DNA of 64,000 nt from JAJEFO01 sp022819605 (GCA_965221545.1 OZ244901.1:496001-560000), one strand, 5' to 3'; numbered from the stretch's first letter, positions 35,781 to 45,790 are shown. The notes: generated from the letters alone by a model not told the origin. Numbers and translations: made by a program.

Positions 35781-36422
35781 ATGAGGTCCGGGACGCGAGT
35801 GAAGATCTGCGGGCTGTCGACCGCGGACACCCTGTCGGCGGCGGTTGAATCCGGCGCTGCCTATGTCGGGTTCGTCTTCTTCCCACCGTCTCCGCGGAGC
35901 CTGGAGCTTTCCGTAGCACGCGCGCTGGCGCTGGACGTGCCGCCTGGCGTGGCCAAGGTTGCCTTGACAGTTGATGCGGATGACGCGTTCATCGACTCTC
36001 TCACGGAAGCGGTTCCTCTGGACATGCTGCAGCTTCACGGCTCGGAGACGCCCCAGCGTGCGCGCGAGATCCGGGAACGGGCACGCCTGCCGGTCATGAA
36101 GGCGATTGGCATTTCGGACGCGGATGACGTTGCAAGAATCGGCCTGTACGAAAAGGCCGTGGATCAGATTCTGGTCGACGCGCGTCCACCCAAGAACGGC
36201 AAGCTGCCGGGCGGCAACGGGCTTTTTTTTGACTGGACCTTGATCGCGGACCGTCGTTGGAGCGTTCCCTGGATGCTAGCGGGCGGTCTCACCCACGAAA
36301 ACGTGGCCGAGGCGGTCGCCCTGACGGGTGCCCGGCAGGTCGACGTATCCTCGGGCGTGGAAAGCGCACCGGGCGTCAAAGACACCGATCTCGTCCGGCG
36401 GTTTCTGGATGCGGTTCCGTAG
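35781..36422 (+). CDS. trpF: phosphoribosylanthranilate isomerase
   Basis: 213 residues, TIM barrel. The VKICGLST start (catalytic Cys), GAAYVGFVFFPPSPRS, LDMLQLHGSETP, catalytic Asp in ILVDARPP and the phosphate-binding MLAGGLTHENVAEA are all present. It isomerises phosphoribosylanthranilate in tryptophan synthesis. Third gene after ihfB-lapA; trpB, which often follows in this group, is not here: the next gene is convergent. Confidence 0.97.
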   Translation: MRSGTRVKICGLSTADTLSAAVESGAAYVGFVFFPPSPRSLELSVARALALDVPPGVAKVALTVDADDAFIDSLTEAVPLDMLQLHGSETPQRAREIRERARLPVMKAIGISDADDVARIGLYEKAVDQILVDARPPKNGKLPGGNGLFFDWTLIADRRWSVPWMLAGGLTHENVAEAVALTGARQVDVSSGVESAPGVKDTDLVRRFLDAVP

Positions 36423-36505
36423 TCACTCTCCCTGAAAATGACGCCCGGCAAGAACTGCTTCACAGATCCGGGGACCTGCCTTGAACGAAGGGCCGTCTTG
36501 GTCCG

Positions 36506-38626
36506 CTATCTGCCGAAGATGTCGTTGATTATGCCGAAGATCACGCGCTCGGCAAAGTTGCCTTGCGGCGCTCGATCCGGGGCTTGTCGCTCGGGCTCGG
36601 CGCTTGCGATGACGCCTTGATCTGGCATTGGCAGCCTTCGGACCGGCAGGCCTTCATGGACGCCAATCATCGTTTCCTTCCAAATCTCGGCGGGCAGGCC
36701 GCCGCCGGTCACTCCGGTGAGCGGGGTGTTGTCGTCATAGCCCATCCAGACTCCTGCGACGTAGTCCGCCGTGAATCCGATGAACCATGCATCCCTTGCC
36801 GCCTGCGTGGTGCCGGTCTTGCCGGCGGCCGGACGATCGGGAAGACGCGCACGCGCGCCGGTGCCGACTTCAATGACCCGGCTCATCATGTAGACGAGCT
36901 GGCGGGCAGCCGGTTCGCTGATCACGCGTTCGCTCGTGCCGCCGGCTTGTTCGAGAAGGGGCGCATCATCGCCCTTGATGCGCAGGTCAACCAAGCCGTA
37001 AGGCACTACCGACGAGCCTCCGTTCAGAATGCCCGCATAGGCGCCGGTCATGTCTAGAAGCGTCGATTCCGCTGTTCCGAGTGCCATTGCCGGTCCGATC
37101 GCAGCGCCGGCATCAATCCCGAATCCCGACGCGACGCGCATGACCGCCTCGCGACCGACGCGTTCGTACACCTTGACGGCCGGGATATTCAGCGACTCGG
37201 CCAAGGCCTCTTCGAGCGTCACGACGCCCTTGTACTCGCGGGAGTAGTTGCCGGGGCACCACTTTCCCGAACCGCGCACGTCAAGACAGAGCGGTTCATC
37301 CCGGACTCGCATGTTCGGCCTGATGCCAAGATCCATGGCCGCGCCATAAACAAAAGGCTTGAAGGCCGACCCCGTTTGGCGCTTGGCTTGGACCGCACGG
37401 TTAAACTGGCCTGCGACGCCCTTGACCTTTCGGCCACCCACCATGGCACGAACCGCGCCGTCGGCACTCATGACGACGACTGCAGCTTGCGCTTTCGAGC
37501 CCTCCCGGACCTTGGAGTTGAATACGAATTGCAGCGCCTTGTCTGCGGCCGCCTGAATGTCCCGATCCAGCGTCGTGCGGATCACGACATCTTCGGTCGT
37601 GTCCCGGGTCAGGAATTGCGGGCCGAGGTCCATGACCCAGTCCGCAAAATAGCCCCCGGCGCGGGCGGCGGCCGCCGCCGACAGCCGGGCTGGGTGTTCG
37701 CGGGCTTGCGCAGCCTCACTGGCAGAGAGGTAGCCCTGCTTCTCCATCAGCCGAATGATCGTCGCCGCGCGGTCCCTGCTGCGTTGCAGATTGGCGGTTG
37801 GTGCGTAGCGGCTGGGCGCTTTCAGAAGCCCGGCAAGCATGGCGGCCTCCGCCGGTCCCACGTGCCTGGCTGAAATCCCGAAGTATCGCTGCGCGGCAGC
37901 CTCGAATCCGCGTGTGCCGGCTCCGAGATAGGATCGGTTCAGGTAGATGGTGAGAATCTCGTCCTTGGAGTAACGGGCCTCCATCGCGAGCGCATAGATG
38001 GCCTCCCAGATCTTGCGGGCAAGCGTCGTGCGGCGGCAGTCCGCCTCGAATTCGGCCTCGGACATGCCTGTCTCGGGCTTGTAGCGCTTGCCGATGCAAA
38101 GCAGCTTTGCCGTTTGTTGCGTGATCGTCGAACCGCCGTGACCCCGGAAAGGGCCGCGGCCTTCCTGGAGATTGATGCGAATTGCGCTGGCAATGCCCCT
38201 CGGCGAAATGCCGAAATGTCGATAGTAGCGCTTGTCCTCTGTCGCGATGACGGCATTCTTGAGATGCGGTGAGACGTTTTCCGGCGTGATCATGCCACCG
38301 AATTGTTCGCCCCGCCACGCGAAGACCGTGCCGTTGCGGTCGAGAAGCGTGACCGATCCGCGGGAGCGGGCATCCACGATTTCCGGAAGAGGCGGCAGCG
38401 TGGCCGCGTACAACAGGACCACGCATGCAATGGCCATTGCCGCAAGCAGGGAAATGCGCCAGCCAATGCTCCAAGTGATCCGCGCAAGGGCCCGCAGCAG
38501 CCAGGCAAGGGGAGCGAGCAAAAGGAGCCTGCCCAAGCCCGCCTTTCCTCGCGGCTTTGCACTTGACCGCGTTGCGCGACGCCGTCCTGCAACACGCGTC
38601 CGTCGCTTCTTGTTCGGCCCGCTCAC
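36506..38626 (-). CDS. PBP1A-type bifunctional penicillin-binding protein
   Basis: 706 residues from the GTG at 38626. A basic cytoplasmic head and one membrane span (~residues 55-75) are followed by a family 51 transglycosylase domain (EDKRYYRHFGISPRG, GGSTITQQTAKLL, RSYLGAGTRGFEAAAQRYFG). The transpeptidase domain has the active Ser in TGSAFKPFVY (SxxK), SLN, and KTGTT. It polymerises and cross-links peptidoglycan in the periplasm. The open frame continues to 38974 but would overlap the divergent GFA gene, so the GTG before a basic head is preferred; its ribosome site is weak. Convergent with trpF. Confidence 0.92.
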   Translation of the reverse strand: MSGPNKKRRTRVAGRRRATRSSAKPRGKAGLGRLLLLAPLAWLLRALARITWSIGWRISLLAAMAIACVVLLYAATLPPLPEIVDARSRGSVTLLDRNGTVFAWRGEQFGGMITPENVSPHLKNAVIATEDKRYYRHFGISPRGIASAIRINLQEGRGPFRGHGGSTITQQTAKLLCIGKRYKPETGMSEAEFEADCRRTTLARKIWEAIYALAMEARYSKDEILTIYLNRSYLGAGTRGFEAAAQRYFGISARHVGPAEAAMLAGLLKAPSRYAPTANLQRSRDRAATIIRLMEKQGYLSASEAAQAREHPARLSAAAAARAGGYFADWVMDLGPQFLTRDTTEDVVIRTTLDRDIQAAADKALQFVFNSKVREGSKAQAAVVVMSADGAVRAMVGGRKVKGVAGQFNRAVQAKRQTGSAFKPFVYGAAMDLGIRPNMRVRDEPLCLDVRGSGKWCPGNYSREYKGVVTLEEALAESLNIPAVKVYERVGREAVMRVASGFGIDAGAAIGPAMALGTAESTLLDMTGAYAGILNGGSSVVPYGLVDLRIKGDDAPLLEQAGGTSERVISEPAARQLVYMMSRVIEVGTGARARLPDRPAAGKTGTTQAARDAWFIGFTADYVAGVWMGYDDNTPLTGVTGGGLPAEIWKETMIGVHEGLPVRRLPMPDQGVIASAEPERQAPDRAPQGNFAERVIFGIINDIFGR

Positions 38627-38841
38627 TGTGCCCGGTGCCCGTCTTGTTTTCTGCCTCCCTGCCAGACTACGATGTCTTGGTCCGGATGTGGAGCGGCATT
38701 CCGCAGAGGGCTGATGCGACAGGCTGACTTGCCGATCACTGGCATGCCTGCAACTTGCAGGACCGGCGTGGAGCGGGCCATTGTGCCAGGGGCTTTCGCC
38801 AGCATGCTTGGCTGGCAACGGGTGCCTGAAAGGAGGGCTGA

Positions 38842-39261
38842 ATGCCGGATGTTCACAGGGGATCCTGCCTTTGCGGGCAAGTTGCCTATTTGGTGCGGGG
38901 ACCGCTGCGCCCGGTCGTCGCATGCCACTGCGCACAGTGCCGCAAGACGAGCGGACATCACGTGGCGGCGACATCTGCGCCCCGAGCAGCAGTGGAGATT
39001 TCCGGCGAGCCGCGCTGGTACGAATCCTCCCCGACCGCGCGGCGCGGGTTTTGCGGCACCTGCGGTTCGAACCTGTTTTGGGACGGTCCCGGAGAGAACC
39101 TGTCGATCTATGCGGGGACGCTTGACTGCCCGACAGATATCGGACTGGTCGGGCACATCTATTGTGCGGACAAGGGCGACTATTACGAGATTGCCGATGG
39201 ATTGCCCCAGGCGGAGGGCCGCGATCCCAAGCTTACGACGATGATCCTAAAGAAGGAGTGA
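38842..39261 (+). CDS. GFA family protein (Gfa/CENP-V zinc fold)
   Basis: 139 residues. Zinc ligands appear as CLCG, CHCAQC and CGTCGSNLFW, the pattern of the glutathione-dependent formaldehyde-activating enzyme family. Most family members have no proven activity; formaldehyde-glutathione chemistry is only one possibility. A perfect AAGGAGG stands before the ATG. Its 3' end overlaps the convergent ogt gene by 15 bp. Confidence 0.93.
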   Translation: MPDVHRGSCLCGQVAYLVRGPLRPVVACHCAQCRKTSGHHVAATSAPRAAVEISGEPRWYESSPTARRGFCGTCGSNLFWDGPGENLSIYAGTLDCPTDIGLVGHIYCADKGDYYEIADGLPQAEGRDPKLTTMILKKE

Positions 39262-39711
39262 AGCCGCACCTTCGAGCTTCAGGAGCGCGATTTTCTTCTC
39301 GATTCCGTCCGGTGCCGAGAATCCGCCTAGGCTGCCGGTTCCCGTGACCCTGTGGCAGGGAATCAGGATCGCGATGGGATTGGCGCCACAGGCCTGGCCG
39401 GCGGCCTGGGCGGAGATGCCGAGCGCTTTTGCCATTTGCCCGTAAGTTTGCGTTTCACCGTAGGGAATCTCGCGCAGCGCATCGAGGAACCGAAGCTGCT
39501 TTGGCGACGCTCTGGGAGCCAGCGGGAGGTCGAACTCGGTCAGATCGCCGTCAAAGTAGAGGGCAAGCTGGCGCGCCGCTTCATGCAGCATCGGCGTGGA
39601 GTCGCCAGCATCACCACCCCAGTCCAGGCGCGTGATCGCGCCGTTCTCGTCGGTCAGGGTCAGCGGTCCGATCGGGCTCTTGAAGGTCAAGGACGGCATT
39701 GGCAAATCCAT
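39247..39711 (-). CDS. ogt: methylated-DNA-[protein]-cysteine S-methyltransferase
   Basis: 154 residues. The suicide cysteine is Cys119 in ILIPCHRV; RFLDALREIPYGETQTYGQMA supplies the DNA-binding helix and arginine finger region. It removes O6-alkyl groups from guanine in one turnover per protein. The start at 39711 or the ATG at 39699 are both possible. Lies 31 bp downstream of ileS. Confidence 0.94.
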   Translation of the reverse strand: MDLPMPSLTFKSPIGPLTLTDENGAITRLDWGGDAGDSTPMLHEAARQLALYFDGDLTEFDLPLAPRASPKQLRFLDALREIPYGETQTYGQMAKALGISAQAAGQACGANPIAILIPCHRVTGTGSLGGFSAPDGIEKKIALLKLEGAASLLL

Positions 39712-39742
39712 GCAGAGCCGAACCGTTTAGGCGCGTCCGGGC

Positions 39743-42709
39743 TCATCCAAGCACGGCATTGCAACGGACGCAGGTTCCTGGATGCGCATGCATTCCCACA
39801 TCCGGGAGGATCTTCCAGCAGCGCTCGCATTTGCTTCCGTCGGCTTTCTCGAAGAGCACGGCGACTCCATCCGCCCCGGGCAGTCGGAAGGCCTCCGCCG
39901 GCGCGGGATCTCCCGTGACGGAAATGGAAGACGTGATGCAGACGTCTGCGAAATCCACGGTCTTCAGCGCATCGCGAACGTCCCGGTCCTCGACGCAAAC
40001 GATGGGCGCGGCTTCCAGCGAGGCGCCGATCCGCTTTTCCTGGCGCTGGATTTCGAGCGCGGCCGTTACGACCCGGCGAACGTGGCGGATGCTGGCCCAT
40101 TTCCGGGCAAGCGGTTCGTTCAGCCAGTCCCTTGGGGCCTCGGGCATGTCGGCGAGATGCACGGACGAGTCGTCTCCCGGGAATCTCTCAAGCCACACTT
40201 CCTCGGCCGTGAAGACGAGAATGGGAGCAAGCCAGGTCGTCAGCCTGTGGAACAGCAGGTCAAGTACGGTTCGAGCCGCCCTGCGGGTCTGCCCGTCACT
40301 AGGATCGCAGTAGAGCGCGTCCTTCCGGATGTCGAAGTAGAAGGACGAGAGATCGGTGGTCGCAAATTCGAAGACGGACCGAAAGACGCCCTGGAAATCA
40401 TATGCCGCATATCGCGTGCGCAGCTTGTCGTCGAGTTCCGCCATGCGATGCAGGACCCAGGCTTCGAGTTCCGGCATGTCGGCGGGCGCAACGCGTTCGT
40501 CTTCCGAGAATCCCGCAAGATTGCCAAGCAGGAAGCGCATCGTGTTTCTGAGGCGTCGATAGCTGTCAGCGACACCTTTCAGGATTTCCGGGCCGATGCG
40601 CTGGTCGCCCGTGTAGTCCGTCTGCGCAACCCAGAGGCGCAGGATGTCGGCTCCGAACTGCTTGACGACCTCGTCAGGCACGATCGTGTTGCCGAGAGAT
40701 TTTGACATCTTGTTGCCCCTCTCGTCCAGCGTGAAGCCATGGGTCAGCACGCCGCGATAGGGCGCCCTGCCTTGCGTACCGCAGCTCTGCAGCAAGGACG
40801 AGTGGAACCAGCCTCGATGCTGGTCAGTGCCTTCGAGGTAAAGGTCGGCAATGCCGTCTTCCGTGCCGTCCGGACGGTCGCGAAGCGCAAAGGCGTGGGT
40901 TGATCCAGAGTCGAACCAGACGTCGAGTATGTCGAAGACCTGCTCGTAGTCCTCCGCGTTGGCGTCGTTGCCGAGAAAGCGCTCCTTTGCGCCGGGCTTG
41001 TACCAGGAATCCGCGCCTTCCTTCTCGAAAGCATCTAAGATCCGGGCGTTCACGGCGTCGTTGCGCAGCAGGAAGTCGGGATCGTCCGGCTTTGCGCCAA
41101 TCCTGACGAAACAGGTCAGCGGCACGCCCCAAGCGCGCTGGCGCGAGAGAACCCAGTCGGGACGGGTCTCCATCATTGAATGGAGACGGTTGCGACCGGA
41201 CGGTGGCGTCCAGAGGACATTGTCGATCTCTTTAAGCGCGCGCTCGCGAATGGTCTCGCCATGCTCATCCTGCCCGTCGCCTACAGGACGGTCGATGGCC
41301 GCAAACCATTGCGGCGTGTTGCGGAAGATGAGCGGCGCTTTCGATCGCCATGAGTGCGGATAGCTGTGGGTAAGGCGGCCGCGCGCGATCAGTGCTCCCA
41401 CCTCGGCAAGCTTGTCGATGATGCGCTTGTTCGCGTCGCCTTCCTTGCCGTTTGGCTTGATGATGATGGCCCCGCCAAAGAACGGGAGATCCTCGCGGAA
41501 CGAGCCGTCTTCGAGCACGTTGTACGTCATCGGCAGGCCGTGCTTCAACCCGATCTGGTAGTCGTCGTCGCCATGAGACGGCGCGGTGTGCACGAACCCT
41601 GTACCGGCTTCTGCCGTTACGTGGTCGCCGTTGAGAAGCGGGACGTCAAAGTCCCACTCACCGTTGTCGGCATGGTCCCGGAAGGGATGCGCGCAGGTGA
41701 TCGCGGCAAGCTCCGCGACATCGACATCCATGAGACGCCGATACATCGTGGTTTCCAGCCGCGCCTGTGAGAGCGTGGCCTCGGCCAGATCGTCGGCAAT
41801 TAGATACAGATCCCCGATTTTCGCCCAGCACTCCTCCGGGCGTCCCGTGACTTCGTAGAGCCCGTAGCTGATGTCGGGTCCGAAGCAGATGGCCCTGTTT
41901 TGCGGGATGGTCCATGGCGTCGTCGTCCAGATGACTACCTTCGCGCTCTTCAGGCGCGATGCCCGCAAGTCGCCGTCCTTGTCCGCTGTTTGCTTCGACA
42001 CTGAATCGCCGACTGCGGCCGCCGCGCCGCGATCAAAGGCCACGACGGGGAATTTCACCCAGACGGTATGGCTATGGTGATCATGATACTCGACTTCCGC
42101 TTCAGCCAGCGCCGTCTTTTCGACAGGAGACCACATTACGGGCTTGGAGCCTCGGTAAAGCGTGCCGTTCATCAGGAATTTCTGGAATTCCTCGGCGATG
42201 ACGCGCTCGGCGTGATGGGCCATTGTCAGGTAAGGATCGGCCCAGTTGCCGGTCACGCCGAGACGCTTGAACTCGTCCCGCTGGATGTCGATCCAGCCTT
42301 CAGCGAAGCGGCGGCACTCTTGGCGAAACTCGACCACGTCGACCGCGTCCTTGTCGCGTCCGTTCTTGCGATACTGCTCCTCGATCTTCCACTCGATCGG
42401 GAGGCCATGGCAGTCCCAGCCGGGGACATAGCGCGCGTCCTTGCCCATCATCTGCTGGGAGCGGACCACCATGTCCTTCAGGATCTTGTTCAGCGCGTGG
42501 CCGATATGCAGATGCCCGTTCGCGTAGGGCGGGCCATCGTGGAGCGTGAACTGCGCGCGTCCAGGCTTGTCACGAAGCCGGTCATAGACACCGATCCTCT
42601 CCCATCTCTCCAGCCAGCCAGGCTCGCGCCCAGGCAATCCCGCCCGCATCGGGAAATCCGTTTCGGGAAGGTGCAGCGTGTCCTTATAGTCAGGTGTGTC
42701 GGCACACAT
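39743..42709 (-). CDS. ileS: isoleucyl-tRNA synthetase
   Basis: 988 residues, class Ia synthetase. HIGH motif at residues 68-71 (NGHLHIGHALNK), an editing domain in between, KMSKS at residues 667-671, and a C-terminal zinc finger starting CERC at 961 and ending CVRC, the bacterial type 1 arrangement. An insertion rich in charged residues around position 230-260 (VSKQTADKDGDLRASRL) is not part of the core. AAGGA precedes the ATG by 9 bases. Type 1 enzymes are usually mupirocin-sensitive. Confidence 0.98.
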   Translation of the reverse strand: MCADTPDYKDTLHLPETDFPMRAGLPGREPGWLERWERIGVYDRLRDKPGRAQFTLHDGPPYANGHLHIGHALNKILKDMVVRSQQMMGKDARYVPGWDCHGLPIEWKIEEQYRKNGRDKDAVDVVEFRQECRRFAEGWIDIQRDEFKRLGVTGNWADPYLTMAHHAERVIAEEFQKFLMNGTLYRGSKPVMWSPVEKTALAEAEVEYHDHHSHTVWVKFPVVAFDRGAAAAVGDSVSKQTADKDGDLRASRLKSAKVVIWTTTPWTIPQNRAICFGPDISYGLYEVTGRPEECWAKIGDLYLIADDLAEATLSQARLETTMYRRLMDVDVAELAAITCAHPFRDHADNGEWDFDVPLLNGDHVTAEAGTGFVHTAPSHGDDDYQIGLKHGLPMTYNVLEDGSFREDLPFFGGAIIIKPNGKEGDANKRIIDKLAEVGALIARGRLTHSYPHSWRSKAPLIFRNTPQWFAAIDRPVGDGQDEHGETIRERALKEIDNVLWTPPSGRNRLHSMMETRPDWVLSRQRAWGVPLTCFVRIGAKPDDPDFLLRNDAVNARILDAFEKEGADSWYKPGAKERFLGNDANAEDYEQVFDILDVWFDSGSTHAFALRDRPDGTEDGIADLYLEGTDQHRGWFHSSLLQSCGTQGRAPYRGVLTHGFTLDERGNKMSKSLGNTIVPDEVVKQFGADILRLWVAQTDYTGDQRIGPEILKGVADSYRRLRNTMRFLLGNLAGFSEDERVAPADMPELEAWVLHRMAELDDKLRTRYAAYDFQGVFRSVFEFATTDLSSFYFDIRKDALYCDPSDGQTRRAARTVLDLLFHRLTTWLAPILVFTAEEVWLERFPGDDSSVHLADMPEAPRDWLNEPLARKWASIRHVRRVVTAALEIQRQEKRIGASLEAAPIVCVEDRDVRDALKTVDFADVCITSSISVTGDPAPAEAFRLPGADGVAVLFEKADGSKCERCWKILPDVGMHAHPGTCVRCNAVLG

Positions 42710-43033
42710 CGGTCAGAGTCCTTGAAGGGTGGATGTTCGGGCGAGGGAGAGTCTCGGCACGTTTTTCCCGGCGGCTCGCTTGTCAGAGCGCCGGGCACGT
42801 AATTCGAATTATGATCGCCTTGCAGGTCACGAAGCGTTCTATATTCAGCGAAGCCGATCAGGACAAGGCGGCATGAGGCGCAGATTGCACGTCCGATCAT
42901 GGCTATCGACGGTCAAGCCTGGAATTTCGAGCCGGCGGCGCTGCCACCCGGGTGCAAAGGTGTGGTCAAGTCGTAAGCGAGATGCTTTATCGGAAACGTG
43001 CCTGGGCCGATTTGGCCGAGATCGGACGAACAG
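42710..43033. other. divergent promoter region between ileS and hemF
   Basis: No gene seen. A 12-bp palindrome TAATTCGAATTA (42800-42811) lies about 90 bases upstream of ileS, in an AT-rich patch likely to contain promoters. No leader peptide or T-box is expected or seen. Confidence 0.35.
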
Positions 43034-43924
43034 ATGACAGAATGCCTTGAGGAAAGGAAAGCCCGCGCCAGCTCATGGTTCACGAGCCTGCGCACCGAGA
43101 TCGTGGCTGCTTTCGAGGGAGTTGAGGACGCTCACGTAATCGGTCCGAACTCGGACAGTATGGCCGGTCGCTTCGAGATCACCGAAACAAGGCGTGCATC
43201 GGCTGACGGGTCCGACGCGGGCGGCGGCATTATGAGCGTGATGCGCGGGGGGCGGATCTTCGAGAAGGTCGGCGTGAATGTCTCGACCGTCTACGGAACC
43301 CTCGGCGCGCGCGCGCAGGCGGCCGTGGCGGCACGCGGCGTGCCTGGAATGGACAAGGATCCGCGATTCTGGGCATCGGGCATTTCGCTTGTTGCTCACT
43401 TGCAGAACCCCCACGTGCCGTCAGTTCACATGAACACGCGCATGTTCTGGACGCCTGGCGCCTGGTGGTTTGGAGGCGGGTCCGACTTGAATCCCTGCAT
43501 CGAGCATGAAGAGGATACGGCTGACTTCCATGCGGTGCAGAAGGCCCATTGCGACTCGCACGGCGCCGACATCCATCCGCGTCTCAAGGCCTGGGCGGAC
43601 GAGTATTTCTTCGTGAAGCATCGTGGCCGTCCGAGAGGCGTCGGCGGAATTTTCTTCGACGACTGGAACACTGGGGACTGGGAGGCGGACTTCGCTTTCA
43701 CTCAGGACGTTGGCCGCGCCTTTCTCGAGGCCTATTTGCCGATCGTTGAGCGTCGTCGCCTGACCGAGTGGTCGGAGCGGGAAAGGGAAGTTCAGCTTCG
43801 GCATCGCGGTCTCTACGTCGAGTACAATCTCGTATACGACCGGGGCACGAAGTTCGGCTTGGAAACCGGCCATGACGCGAATGCGGTCCTTATGAGCCTT
43901 CCGCCTGTCGCGAAGTGGGACTGA
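43034..43924 (+). CDS. hemF: oxygen-dependent coproporphyrinogen III oxidase
   Basis: 296 residues. Family blocks: GGGIMSVMRGGRIFEKVGVNVS, SVHMNTRMF, WWFGGGSDLNP, HRGRPRGVGGIFFDD and the C-terminal RHRGLYVEYNLVYDRGTKFGLETG. It oxidatively decarboxylates coproporphyrinogen III in haem and bacteriochlorophyll synthesis, needing oxygen. The ATG at 43034 is preferred to a GTG at 42998 because homologues begin there; the ribosome site is weak for both. Confidence 0.97.
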   Translation: MTECLEERKARASSWFTSLRTEIVAAFEGVEDAHVIGPNSDSMAGRFEITETRRASADGSDAGGGIMSVMRGGRIFEKVGVNVSTVYGTLGARAQAAVAARGVPGMDKDPRFWASGISLVAHLQNPHVPSVHMNTRMFWTPGAWWFGGGSDLNPCIEHEEDTADFHAVQKAHCDSHGADIHPRLKAWADEYFFVKHRGRPRGVGGIFFDDWNTGDWEADFAFTQDVGRAFLEAYLPIVERRRLTEWSEREREVQLRHRGLYVEYNLVYDRGTKFGLETGHDANAVLMSLPPVAKWD

Positions 43925-44149
43925 AGCTGGCAGCAGGGCCGAGCATCACTGACCTTGTTTTTGGTTTCGCTGCCATGAGCCATTTCCACAGATTGGTTTG
44001 ATGACAACAGGTCGACGACCTTGAGGCACCAAGGCTGCAATCACCTTGCGGACAACTGCCGCAGCGGCGTCCCTTTCTGGTGGTCCCGAGTCCGAACGAA
44101 CTTTCGTCATCGACATGAGTCTCATGCAGATGGTTGCCAGAGAATTCGA

Positions 44150-44171
44150 AATGTAGCAATAAACCTACATT
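44150..44171. promoter_or_regulatory. inverted repeat upstream of the Phd-VapC pair
   Basis: AATGTAG-CAATAAAC-CTACATT, two perfect 7-bp arms with an 8-base AT-rich centre, ending 14 bases before the antitoxin start. Size and place fit an antitoxin dimer site. Confidence 0.55.
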
Positions 44172-44185
44172 CAAGGGAGGCAGGC

Positions 44186-44440
44186 ATGACTGGCAAGACG
44201 ATGTCCAGCCGCGAATTCAACCAGGATGTAGGTCGTGCCAAGAGGGCGGCGCTTCGGGGACCTGTGATCATCACGAACCGCGGCAAGCCATCTCATGTAC
44301 TGATGTCGATCGAACGGTACGACGCCCTTCGCGGCAAAAGGCGCAACCTAGTTGAGGCGTTGTCCATGCCCGGACTCTCGGACATCGATTTCAGGCCACA
44401 TCGCGCTTCGATCCAGCCGCGCAAAGTTGATCTTTCCTGA
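44186..44440 (+). CDS. Phd/YefM-type antitoxin
   Basis: 84 residues. The N-terminal DNA-binding part reads SSREFNQDVGRAKRAALRGPVIITNRGKPSHVLMSIERYDAL, the classic Phd/YefM block. The basic C-terminal tail (DFRPHRASIQPRKVDLS) would bind the toxin. The start at 44186 is supported by GGGAGG 6 bases upstream. A TGATG overlap couples it to the PIN toxin. An inverted repeat is upstream. Confidence 0.93.
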   Translation: MTGKTMSSREFNQDVGRAKRAALRGPVIITNRGKPSHVLMSIERYDALRGKRRNLVEALSMPGLSDIDFRPHRASIQPRKVDLS

Positions 44441-44868
44441 TGTTCCTGCTGGACACGGATGTAGTCTCAGAGCTTCGCAAGGCTGATGATGGCCGGGCCA
44501 ATGAGCATGTCGTCGCGTGGATTTCGGCACGCGATGCCGATTCCATGCATGTTTCCGCGATCAGTTTGATGGAACTGGAAGTCGGCGTCCTGAGAATCGA
44601 GAGGCGTGACAAAATTCAAGGGAGGTTGCTTCGAAATTGGTTGGACAACCGTGTGATGCCGGAATTTGAGGGGCGGATTCTGGCAATTGACTCGATGGTG
44701 GCGATTCGTTGCGCGCGCCTGCATGTTCCAGACCGAAAAAGCGAGCGAGATGCATTGATTGCGGCCACGGCCTTGGTGCACGGCATGTCGGTGGTCACAC
44801 GCAACAGGGCGGACTTCTTGTCGACCGGAGTTCACGTGATCGATCCATGGGAAACCGTGGTTCACTGA
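44440..44868 (+). CDS. vapC: VapC-like PIN-domain toxin
   Basis: 142 residues, PIN ribonuclease. Acidic metal ligands: Asp5 (LLDTDVVSEL), Glu45 (SLMELEVGV), Asp104 (SERDALIAAT) and Asp125 (NRADF). Characterised VapC toxins cut tRNA or rRNA; the target here is unknown. Its first base is the last base of the antitoxin gene. A Phd-type rather than VapB-type partner is a common mix. Confidence 0.95.
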   Translation: MFLLDTDVVSELRKADDGRANEHVVAWISARDADSMHVSAISLMELEVGVLRIERRDKIQGRLLRNWLDNRVMPEFEGRILAIDSMVAIRCARLHVPDRKSERDALIAATALVHGMSVVTRNRADFLSTGVHVIDPWETVVH

Positions 44869-45025
44869 TTGAATTGAAATTTCAGACACACTTGCGCGCA
44901 GACGATCCGGGTTCCAGCCTGTGACGGCCATGACCTGGATCTGACGGCCGCCATCAACTTGGCGGGTGCTCGTATGCACATCGTCCATTGCAGGCCGACC
45001 GGTCATGATGCGCATGGATGCCGGC

Positions 45026-45790
45026 CTAGAAGACTTCCGGATCATAGCGGACGCGTTCAAGATAAAGGCCGTCGGGCGGTGCCACCGGACCGCAGGCAGC
45101 GCGATCTCTTGACTCAAGTGACATCTTGACGTCGTCGTGGGTCCAGGCTCCGGCGCCCACTCGCTCCAGGGTCCCGATGATCGAGCGAACCTGGTTGTGC
45201 AGGAAGCTGCGAGCTCGGAAGGTTGCGCGCAATTCAAGCCCGCGCGGGTAGGGACGTGTCTCGAAGCTGATCTCGTCTAGGGTCTTCACCGGGCTTTTTG
45301 CTTGGCACATGGCCGAGCGGAAGGTCGTGAAATCGTGCTTGCCAACGAGATGTTCGGCCCCTTTGCGCATGGCATCCACGTCGAGCGGATGCCGCACGCG
45401 CCACGCCTTTCCGGCGTGATGCACCAGAGGAGCGCGGCGGATCACAATTCGATAGAGATAGCGGCGTCCGGTGGCGGAATGCCGGGCATGCCATTCGTTA
45501 TCGACTTGGCTGCATGCCAGGATGGCGACCGGATTCGGTTTCAGGTGGTGGTTCAGGGCCTCGGACAGGCGAAAGGGATCCCAGTCTCTTGCGGTGTCGC
45601 AGTGCGCGACCTGTCCCAAGGCGTGAACGCCGGCATCAGTCCGTCCCGCAGCAGCGATTGGCGGACAATCAGGTTCGAGTTGCGAAATTGCGCGTTCGAC
45701 AGCTTGCTGAATTGATGGCGCAGATGCCTGCCGCTGCCAGCCCGAAAACGAGCGTCCGTCATATTCGATTTTCAGCGCGTATCGCGGCAT
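45026..45790 (-). CDS. truA: tRNA pseudouridine(38-40) synthase TruA
   Basis: 254 residues. The catalytic Asp52 lies in AAAGRTDAGVHALGQ, with IEYDGRSFSGWQRQ at the N-terminus and ARSFLHNQVRSIIGTL in the second half. It makes pseudouridine in the anticodon arm of many tRNAs. Divergent from the Gfo/Idh gene. Confidence 0.97.
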   Translation of the reverse strand: MPRYALKIEYDGRSFSGWQRQASAPSIQQAVERAISQLEPDCPPIAAAGRTDAGVHALGQVAHCDTARDWDPFRLSEALNHHLKPNPVAILACSQVDNEWHARHSATGRRYLYRIVIRRAPLVHHAGKAWRVRHPLDVDAMRKGAEHLVGKHDFTTFRSAMCQAKSPVKTLDEISFETRPYPRGLELRATFRARSFLHNQVRSIIGTLERVGAGAWTHDDVKMSLESRDRAACGPVAPPDGLYLERVRYDPEVF

